64,000 nucleotides of DNA from Biscogniauxia marginata (Eukaryota; Ascomycota; Sordariomycetes; Xylariales; Xylariaceae): the NCBI GenBank assembly GCA_022695795.1, contig MU404202.1, forward strand, positions 1 to 64,000. The letters are read 5' to 3'. The position numbers were made by a program, and so were the translations under genes. The notes below the pieces were generated by a model. That model did no database searches. It saw only the letters and a program-made list of their open reading frames with translations, and was not told the DNA's origin. Positions 56,624 through 64,000 of this stretch are shown one piece after another (positions within the stretch are counted from its first letter, which is position 1; every line of letters starts with the position of its first letter).

Positions 56624-56813
56624 CAGTGGTGGTGGTGGTTGTGGTAGTGCTGGTGGTGGTGGTTCTAATATGAACCGGCGCCGGATCGGGGATGGCTGCA
56701 GCAGAGGTTGTAGTGGGTGCGGCGGTGGTAGTGGATGTGGCTCTGTAGAAACTTCTACAAGAGTGACTCAAACCGCCTATAAACGGCGCTTTCCCGCCGC
56801 ATTGGAATTTCAT
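53204..56813 (-). CDS. ALA1: Alanyl-tRNA synthetase, with an N-terminal extension suited to mitochondrial import
   Basis: Six exons keep frame: 56813-56375, 56254-56109, 56046-56020, 55955-55920, 55864-53456 and 53380-53204. The long form has 1077 residues and the form from the internal ATG at 56453 has 957, the usual cytosolic length. Exons three and four are micro-exons of 27 and 36 nt, encoding CIRAGGKHN and [12 protein letters not shown], both essential parts of the catalytic core. The aminoacylation domain shows [14 protein letters not shown] and [19 protein letters not shown]. The editing domain has [11 protein letters not shown] and CGGTHV, the zinc-binding His and Cys set, and a C-Ala domain closes the protein. 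The 120-residue extension is rich in Thr, Arg and Ser, ends with [16 protein letters not shown] targeting sequence, and contains a threonine run encoded by a trinucleotide repeat. It charges tRNA-Ala and proofreads Ser and Gly. Confidence 0.97.
56444..56459 (-). promoter_or_regulatory. Internal translation start of cytosolic alanyl-tRNA synthetase
   Basis: On the minus strand this reads GCCACC-ATG-G, the complete Kozak consensus, with the ATG at 56453-56451. The upstream ATG at 56813 has C at -3 and A at +4, a poor context. Between the two I found only one other ATG (56802), out of frame, in weak context, closing after 15 codons. Leaky scanning would therefore reach this site. Confidence 0.7.
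56592..56665. repeat. Coding trinucleotide repeat (poly-Thr)
   Basis: AGT units followed by GGT/GTG-type units on the plus strand encode about 25 nearly consecutive threonines in the mitochondrial extension of alanyl-tRNA synthetase. Length is likely to vary between strains, since it lies outside the conserved enzyme. Confidence 0.85.
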
Positions 56814-57176
56814 TCGGCTTACCTATTGACCTCCACCTCCCAAAACCCAAAGGCCAAAAAAAAGGAAGCGAAAAAAAAAGGAGTCGAAAGAACTGTCGAT
56901 ATAAATTCTCCAGTTTATAAAACCAGCAGAAGCCTTCTCAATCAACTTTTCCATAAATCCTTTACTCGACTTATCGAGATTGCCGAGCCATTCCCATCGC
57001 ATTCAGAGAGGGAAAAAAGAAGGAAGGAATATTTAACAGGCTCCGATTATCGCATTGCCCTTTTATTCGTTATCGCGGGTGCAGAGCAAGTGCGTGCATG
57101 CAGTTATTGGTTTGCTCGTGGCGATTGAGGATTGAATGATTGAAAAAGCATCGAGATAATCCAGTGGAGGGGAACC
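56814..57176. promoter_or_regulatory. Shared divergent promoter region of ALA1 and the poly-Q protein gene
   Basis: These 363 bases lie between opposing start codons. The ALA1 side has A-rich (minus-strand T-rich) tracts at about 56850-56880. No further motif was resolved. Confidence 0.5.
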
Positions 57177-58314
57177 ATGGACGTTGACATTGGACCGAGC
57201 TCTGCAGCCCTATCACAGGCCAATCTAGGGGCCGCTACTGCTGTGCCTACGGCTGTTGCCGCCGCCGCCGGAGCTGAAGCGCCTCTCCATCACCATCACC
57301 ATCACCCCTCCGACTTGTACGCCATCCAGCAGCAATACGAATACCAATGCTACCAGCAGCAACATCTACAGCTACAGCAACAGCAACAGCAACAGCAACA
57401 GTTACAACAGCTGCAACAGCTACAACAAAAACATGCAGCAGGCGCGCGCAATATGCGGAAGAGAAAGGCCGACTCGCAGGATAACGAACGATTATCCAAG
57501 AGACTGAGTCTTCTCAACCTAGGTAAGGCCCATCCCATCCCATCCCATCCGCCCTTCTCCTAAATTCCCAACATAAACTAACCCTTCCACAACAGAGAAA
57601 AACGGCCACAAACTCTACGTCCCGGTCGAGAGCCCCCAGCTCAAGCCCATCCCGGAGCCCTCCTCCACCTCCTCACCCCCTCCCCCTCTCTCAACCTCAA
57701 CTCCGGCATCCTCGTCCCTCCGCCCGATCCCCGCGAGCGACACGATGCAGCTCGACGACACCAAGCACAAAGTATACATCTACGACCTCGACGCCGAGCT
57801 ATCCTCGTGCCCCTCGTCCCCCTCCTCCTCCTCCTCCGACCTAGACGACCAAGAACAACACTACCACCACCGCCACCACCGCGACGGCCAAGGGCGGCTG
57901 GTCTTCCTCCCGGACATCGAGCGCCACCTCCTGCGGAACCGGATCCCCGCCTCCGTGCTCGCGAACCGCGACGGCGAGCTCGCCGGCGTCGGCCCCGCCG
58001 ACATGCAGGTGGTGCTGTACAGCGAGGCGCCGTCATCGCTCCGCGGCGTGCCCGAGGAGCACGACCCCGTGCGCCGCGCCGTCGCCGAGGCCCGGGCCCG
58101 AGCGCGCGAGCGCCAGCAGCAGCAGCGACGGGAGGACCCCCAAGACCCGGACCAGGACCAGTCTAGTTCGAGTTCGAGCTCGGCAGGTGCTGGTGGTGGT
58201 GGTGTTACGAATAGCAGCGCCGCGACGCCGTCTTGGGGCGGGCCCGTCGCTGCTGACAATAATAGCAATAACTACGGCGAAGACGACGATCCCGATGCGA
58301 TGGATATGGACTGA
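57177..58314 (+). CDS. Poly-Q nuclear protein conserved in ascomycetes, function unknown
   Basis: Two exons, 57177-57522 and 57596-58314, give 354 residues. Splicing joins RLSKRLSLLNL to EKNGHKLYVPVESP. In order there is an Ala-rich N-terminus, a run of six His (38-43), Gln-rich sequence (51-84), a basic nuclear-localisation-like block (MRKRKAD, 93-99), and a conserved-looking core: HKVYIYDLDAELSS, then RLVFLPDIERHLL, RIPASVLANRDGELAG and MQVVLYSE. The tail is Arg/Gln-rich, then Ser-rich, and ends in acidic MDMD. I believe this core is shared by uncharacterised proteins across filamentous ascomycetes, from memory of the motif style rather than a search. The low-complexity segments are encoded by CAG/CAA and CAC repeats that probably vary in length. 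It is divergent from ALA1. Confidence 0.8.
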
Positions 58315-59152
58315 ACAAAACACAGCAAACAATCGAAACGGCAGCATACGGGAGAGGAGGCGTTTTAAAGGGGCCTTTTTTCTTCTTTTTTTTTTCTTTT
58401 TACGGTTTTGATTGAAACTGATATATATCTCATTACCCAGATGTCTAAAAAGACCTTCGGTAAAAACTATATTTATCAAGGACCGAAAACATGGTTATTT
58501 CAGGCGAAACGGAACACGAATGAACAAACGAACAGGCGCAAATAGGGGGGAGAAGGGTGGTGTTTGGGGGCTTAAAAGACATGGAACGGCGCGGTGTATA
58601 TTCTTCCTAAGTTACTAGGTTGACTGTGTGCTAGCGGTAGTAGTAACATTGGATAGCTCACCCTCCTTTTTTTTTTTTGTTTTTTTTTTTTTGTTTTAGT
58701 CATTCACGATATACATATATGATGTAGACAATAGTGTTCATCATCAACTGAACCAAATATATTTAGAGAAAATCTTTGTTTTCCCTTCTTGTTCTATCCC
58801 TGATAGTAGGTACATTTTTTAAATATCTTGTTTCTTGCCCGACCCAGTATGGATGGGGGGCGATACAAGAGGTTTGATTAAGCTCTATAATCCTTTTCTC
58901 TACAGCACAGAAGATAAGTGCAAAAGTAGTTAAGGTTAGGTAGGTAGGTAAGCGATTCAGCCGTATGAACCGCTCGCTTGGAATTTCCCCTCTTTCGTAA
59001 GATCGTACACTTTCCTCCCCCCCCCCCATACCCCCTTTCCAGTCCAGAGATTCAAAATAATAATCAAACCCCCCCCCCCCCCCCCTTTCCTATCCAAACC
59101 GAGCAATCATCGTCACATCTCATCTCTCATCTTCGTCTCAAGCCCTGATCAT
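58315..59152. other. Intergenic region between converging genes
   Basis: Shared 3' flank of the poly-Q protein gene and the RCR-family gene, with T-runs near 58.39 and 58.68 kb and two poly-C tracts near 59.02 and 59.08 kb. No gene was seen. Confidence 0.65.
59069..59085. repeat. Poly-C tract (17 C)
   Basis: A run of 17 C follows an 11-C run at 59017-59027. Such tracts are prone to length error in sequencing. Confidence 0.85.
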
Positions 59153-59918
59153 CTATCTTCCCGACGACGGCGGCGGCGGCGGCCCGGTAGGCGCCGCGTA
59201 ATCTACTCCCTGCTGCTGCTGCTGCGGCTGTTGCTGGTTGGGGTCGATCTTGGAGCCGGCGTCGGCGCCTCCTCCCTCGTACATGGGCGGCCGGTTCGGG
59301 TCGTACACAGGCGGGGGCATGGGGTGCATGCCGTAGTAGCCGCCGCCCGGGGGCCCGCCCGGGCCCTGCTGGTACCGCATGTAGGTCGCCTGCGGCCAGG
59401 CGTACACCGGGTCCACGCGGGCGCGCTCCTGGCGGGATAGGAGCCACTGCGGCGACGGTTAGTCTCTCTCCCGTGTCCGAGGCGCAAAGCCGAGTTGGGG
59501 ATGGGTAAGGTTGGGATGACGGTGGGATAATTAAGGAGGAGGGGAGAGTGAGAGTGAGAGAGAATGAGAGAGAAGGAGAGAAAGGAGAAAAGACATACGG
59601 CGTGATAGCCCATCGGCTTGAGACCCTTCTTCATTCTGCGCTTAGCGTGGATGCGGCCGCCGACTATCCAGGCGGTCATGATGACCAGGAACGCGAGGAA
59701 CAGCGACCACTTGACAATGACACCCTCCTGAAAACCCAGATTTCCTTCCCGTCAGCAAATTCTCGTTTGTTTAATAGGGGGATCAAGTGTGGCGATGATG
59801 ATGGGAGGTTTACCTTCGTGTACCAGAACCACACCAGACGGCCGTCCTCCTCGACGTACTGCCGGCGTCCGATCATTTCGGCGCTGACTGCGGTGCCGGG
59901 GTGCGCCTTGCCGAACAT
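59153..59918 (-). CDS. RCR-family single-pass membrane protein
   Basis: Three exons, 59918-59814, 59727-59599 and 59446-59153, give 175 residues. The short N-terminus (MFGKAHPGTAVSAEM) is followed by one membrane segment (KWSLFLAFLVIMTAWIVGG, about 41-60) and then a basic run R-I-H-A-K-R-R-M-K-K-G-L-K-P, the arrangement of the Rcr1/Rcr2 'resistance to Congo red' family. After it come the WLLSRQERAR block and a Pro/Gln/Tyr/Gly-rich cytosolic tail (YGMHPMPPPVYDPNRPPMYEGG) with PPVY and PPMY motifs, which suit binding by WW-domain (Rsp5-type) ubiquitin ligases. In yeast such proteins influence plasma-membrane protein sorting and chitin deposition. Membership is judged from layout and motif, not from a search. 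Confidence 0.8.
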
Positions 59919-60117
59919 AGTATGGATAGGTAGGTCGGTTGGTTTTGCGAAATGTATGTTTTTGTATGACCGGGGCGCTGAGGAATGTGAGATAGCGCTC
60001 TCACTATTTTTTTCTCCCTTTCTTGGCTTGCAAGAGACAAGAACCGTATTGTAAAAAAGGCTGGAGGTTGAAGATGCAGATATGTATGTAAGTAGGTGGT
60101 TGGGTATGATTTAGTCA

Positions 60118-60139
60118 GTTGGTTGGTTGGTTGGTTGGT
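60118..60139. repeat. GGTT tandem repeat
   Basis: Five to six GGTT units lie upstream of the RCR-family gene, probably in its promoter or 5' untranslated region. Confidence 0.8.
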
Positions 60140-61066
60140 CCAGGCTTTCGCGTGGTGTGTAATTTGCGCAAGTTGACAGGGAAACAGCCTACAACTTTTC
60201 AATCTGTCCGGCTCGATCGATCGCTCTTCACAACGATCAAACAAGAATAGATAAAATAATAATAAAAGGACCAGCGACCGATCAGATTTGGAAGATCAAA
60301 CAACAAATCCGACGATCGAAAATTATTAAGAAGAAAAAAAAAGGTACCTGTTATTACTTCAATGCGCATGCGCAGAAACCAGGACCGGGGGGGGGATATA
60401 GGAACGAATACACAACAAACAAGAGAGTCTGGAAAGAAGAAGAACAAGAGGAGGAAATGCCAAGCCTTTCGCTTGCGATGCACCGAAGGGACGGGGCGCT
60501 ATTTCAATCAAAAAAAATTGTCTTCTTCGTCTCTTCTCTGTCTTTTTCTTGTCTAGCATATGAGAAGAGGGACCAAGCAGGGAGGGTATAGGTCATGTTG
60601 TATGGCTTAGTCGGCCAACGAGTAAAACCCCAACCACGGGCAGCCCATAAAACCTGCGGCAGAGTTCTGTGACAGGTTTACCAACACTTGGTGTTTCAAG
60701 ATCCTGTTTTTGTACGGCATGTACACTTTTCGCCTGCCCTGGAGATTGAAATGTGGAGGGGTGACCTAGACCATCATCATAAGGTCAGGGGAAAGAAGGG
60801 GGTTTGGGATTGTTCAATGTCTGTGAGTAGGTAGGTATGTACATAATTAGGTAGATCGTCCATATGGCCCGTGGTGCGTGGATGAGCATTTCGTAAGTAC
60901 CTACCTGCTTAAACACTCAGTTTAACATCATCTTATAATCAATGCCAGGACTAATAATTTCACACCGTAGCTCGCAAACGTAAATACTACTCTTCTACAC
61001 CAACATCTTAACCCATCTTTAAATCACCAGGGGTTAACACAAAACAGTCCAGCAGAGACAGGGTAG

Positions 61067-61076
61067 TACCTAGGTA
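61067..61076. repeat. TACCTAGGTA palindrome, copy 5
   Basis: A perfect intergenic copy followed by a further GTGTAGGTAG stretch. Confidence 0.85.
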
Positions 61077-61509
61077 GTGTAGGTAGTATTCCGTGTGTGA
61101 AGAAAAGGTATCAGCGCAAATTGATATCATCGAGCGGATCCCGCCCCAGGACCCCTGTCTTGGCGCACGGCTAGGTATCGGATTCAGCTGCCTCCTTATG
61201 GCTGTGAGAGCAGATCAGCAGCAGTCTATGGTTTACGTCCGTACATTCAATACCTAATGGAACAAAGCCCCCCAGTGAACCAGACTGATAAATCTCTCTA
61301 ACAAGGTTACCTGAGTTAGGTAATCGTCGTCATAACCAAAAGAAACCATCATTCTCACTCCCATTCGAATTCCCTCCCCGGGTAAGTCACGAAAGAACAC
61401 CAAGTATAGTATAACAGGCAAAGAAGACAAACCGTGACAAAAACCACCAATGAGTTCGATGCCGTTCTCAAGAATTCTATCTTATGTACAAATTTTTTCT
61501 TTTCTTTTC

Positions 61510-63947
61510 CTAATGCCCAACTCCACCGACTCCCCATGGCGGGAAGTTCGGGTCTCCAGGCTGCGGGAACAGACCTCTTTGAGGCTGCACTGCCGGTGCT
61601 TGCGCTATTCCTACTCCTCCTACGCGGCCTAGGGCATGCTGCTGCTGTCGTGCAGCATCCTCCTGGGCCTGCCGGTGCGCCTGCTGTCTCTGCGCCCGGT
61701 AATACATCAGGAACAGGATGGCGCCGACCAGTCCTAGGATTATGAGACTTTCGAGCACGCCATCTAGTTCGTCGTCTAGCCCATCTCCTATCGGCTCCCC
61801 ATCAGCGCCCGTAATCGTGTCATCGTAGAAATCTTCGTATGGGTCTTCGTAGTTGATAGCATCATCTTGGAGGAAGTTGGCGAGCCACTCGCTAAGAGAC
61901 CAGTCTTTCTTCGGCGCTAATGTACAATATTAGCCATAAAGTCATAATCGAACACGGAACCAGGAGATTAGTAAGGGGTATATGAAGAGAAAATACTCAC
62001 ATGGCTCGTCTCGTATAGAATTGATGCGCCCGTGCGTGAACGTATTCCACGCGCTTCGCGCCCGCAGTTTTAGGAGGCTGAGAGTAACAGGGAGATATGC
62101 CTCCTCATTGGCCTCCAAAGCTTGGTCGTAGTATCTCTTGGCTAAATGGAAATCTTGTGTCAATCCGACTCCGTTCTCGTGCATCCACCCCAGATTATAG
62201 AGAGCTTGGGCGCTCTGGAAGTATTCCGAAGCTCCCATGTAGCATTGGGCCGCCTTATCTAGTGCTACCTCCGTGCCGATACCAGCGAGGTAGTAGTCAC
62301 CCATCTTGACTAATGAGTCGATATTCGATTGTATGGCCGACCTAGTCCAATATATTAAGGCGAGCGCGGGGTTTTGAAGGAGTTTTGGTTTGGGGGCTTG
62401 TCGCTTAAGCCACTCAGGCAGTGCTAGCTGCGAGTGCGTCGGGTCCAGCATATAGGCAACATTATTCTGTGCTTTCTCATAGCCCTGCTCAGCGGCCATG
62501 ATATAGTCTATCAATGCCAACTCATAGTCGCCATCTTCATAGGCTTGGTTCGCTTCCGCCCACGACGAAACCAGAGGTTCAGCCCTTTCGGCGACCTTCT
62601 TGTAGTATGCCATGGCCATACCGCAAGTTTTGTCTTGTCCAGCTCCATGGTGGATCATTTCTGCCAGGTAGTATTGGGCCTCGATGTTGGCCCACCGAAC
62701 CGCTGCCTCAAAGTATGAGTTCGCGATCTTCAGGTCATCTGGTGTCCCCTGATCCAAATGGAGGGCGCCTAGAGCCACGTGGGAGAGGCTAAAGTCCTGA
62801 TCCGCCGATGCCTTGAACAGCTCGGTCGCTCTTGCGATGTTTTTCGGCACGCCGTAGCCATGCAGGTACATGAGACCTAGGCCCCACTGAGATTGTGCAT
62901 CGCCGTGCTTGATGCCACGCTCAAACCAGCGTTGCGCATTTTTGTAGTCCGGTTTGACGCCTTCCCCTCGCAGCCACATCCGGCCAATATATCCAGCGGC
63001 CTTACTCGCAAATTTCTCCAGCTGGGGTTTCGGCTGATCAACAATACGGCCATCCTTAAGACGCCAATATTTCGTCGTGACCCCTAAGAAGTATTTTCTA
63101 GCGAGTTCGACATCCCTCTCCAGTCCCCGCTGCCCCTCGTAGTAGAGTCTTCCCAGATTGAAGGAAGCTTTGAAATCCCCCTTTTGAGACATCAAGTCAA
63201 GATATTCGATAACATCGTCGATCGAGGCATAGGCATCCGAGTTCGGACTCGCCTTCAGAGCGTGGATACCGGAGCTCACCACACTAGCTCCTTCACCATA
63301 CACACCACCAACCTCATCGGAAAGTCGATACGCTTCTGGCATAAGTGCCATCCCACCAGGTGGGCCGGAACGGAACCAGGCCATCGCTTTATCAGCAACC
63401 CGCTTGTAATACTTGCAGGCGGTTTCGCAATTCTTTGGAACGCCGATACCGCCCACATGCCGAGCGGCCACGGTCATCTCCGATCTCGTGTGTCCCTGGT
63501 CCGCGGCGAAGGTGTGGTACAGGAGCGCTTTCGCTTGGTCACGCCCCACGGCATCGCCAATTCCCGTCGCATACATCAAGCCAACCATGTGCTGTGCGGA
63601 GCTATTCCCGTACTCCGACGCTAACCTGTGGTAGTGATCGAAGGCTGCCTTGAAATTCCTAGGATGTGAGTAGTTCCCGTAAAAGTTAAGTTGCGCCAGT
63701 AGGTAGATGGCGTCTGTGTTATTCTGGTCGGCAGACTGCTGAAGCAGCCTGACACCCTCGAGGAGGGGTCCGCTTATGACGGGAGCGGCGTGTTCTTGCG
63801 GAGGAGCGCTGATTCGCAAGCTCGGTAGAGCTTTAAGGGCATACTGGAGCAATGCAGTAACAAGGCCAGTCTGTTTCTTCGATCGTCGGTGGAATGGGGT
63901 TCTGATCTTCCGGAATTCGGCCATTGCCTCGTTAACGAGTTCCCATC
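61510..63947 (-). CDS. HRD3: HRD3/SEL1L ER-associated degradation protein (5' end cut by window edge)
   Basis: Two exons are visible, 63947-62001 and 61916-61510, encoding about 784 residues of the C-terminal part. The visible sequence begins at a cattag acceptor (WELVNEAMAEFRKIRTPF) in a split codon, so at least one upstream exon with the signal peptide lies beyond the right edge; no donor was found before it. Many Sel1 repeats are readable (for example YLLAQLNFYGNY, HMVGLMYATGIG, FNLGRLYYEGQRG, WGLGLMYLHGYGVPKN and YNLGWMHENGVGL). Near the end a membrane segment (LESLIILGLVGAILFLMYY) is followed by a Gln/Pro/Gly-rich tail. Hrd3 sits in the ER membrane, recruits misfolded glycoproteins and steadies the Hrd1 ubiquitin ligase. 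Confidence 0.93.
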
Positions 63948-64000
63948 CTAATGCATGTCAGATGCCCATTCGTCCTCATAGCTCGGCCTAAGAAGTCATG

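Larger units (their letters stand above)
59919..61509. other. Intergenic region
   Basis: These 1.6 kb hold the RCR-family promoter and the HRD3 3' flank. A GGTT tandem repeat lies at 60118-60139 and a TACCTAGGTA copy near 61.07 kb. Several ORFs here have no family resemblance. Confidence 0.6.

Noticed and set aside
59017..59085. Long poly-C tracts considered as G-quadruplex sites
   Set aside because: They are single uninterrupted runs with no spaced G-tract pattern; more likely simple homopolymers.

Overview
This window is nuclear DNA of a filamentous ascomycete, most likely a Sordariomycete. The evidence is short introns (about 50-180 nt) with GTAAGT-like donors, CTAAC-type branch sites and YAG acceptors; fungal-only families such as RCR, CorA-like and ankyrin/STAND-like proteins; CYP52-like P450s; and ordinary core genes (ALA1, DST1, HRD3, MCY1, NDUFAF7) with ascomycete architecture. 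The standard code fits every gene model. I rebuilt the gene structures by hand from reading frame plus splice sites, and every reported exon chain keeps frame.

Layout. Bases 1-2859 hold no supportable gene. From 2.9 to 19 kb lies a mixed block: a MEMO-family protein, a CorA-like membrane protein, a RelA/SpoT-domain protein divergent from it, a five-exon ankyrin/transmembrane protein, a cysteine-rich protein with a PIP-box-like motif, an F-box protein and a secreted HExxH metallopeptidase. From 20 to 31 kb are three secreted or surface proteins of unknown function, one with three copies of a two-cysteine module around a YPTT-rich tract. The same stretch contains a broken membrane-anchored lectin-like gene and a CYP52-like P450. 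From 31.6 to 44.5 kb are a DHA2-type MFS transporter, a thioesterase-like protein, an ELO fatty-acid elongase and a second P450. With the first P450 these make a loose lipid-flavoured neighbourhood, but wide AT-rich gaps separate them, so a true cluster is unproven.

From 46.8 to 64 kb the window is dense and conserved: DST1 (TFIIS), MCY1-like cysteine synthase divergent from the complex I assembly factor NDUFAF7, alanyl-tRNA synthetase divergent from a poly-Q nuclear protein, an RCR-family membrane protein, and HRD3 (cut by the right edge). Coding sequence here is GC-rich in third positions.

The most interesting points are these. The alanyl-tRNA synthetase has a weak first AUG followed 360 nt later by an in-frame AUG in perfect Kozak context, predicting mitochondrial and cytosolic forms from one gene. 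The RelA/SpoT-domain protein keeps its synthetase signature motifs. The modular secreted protein at 29.9-31.0 kb is unusual. A perfect palindrome, TACCTAGGTA, recurs in intergenic DNA. No CRISPR array, rRNA, convincing tRNA or intact transposon was seen.
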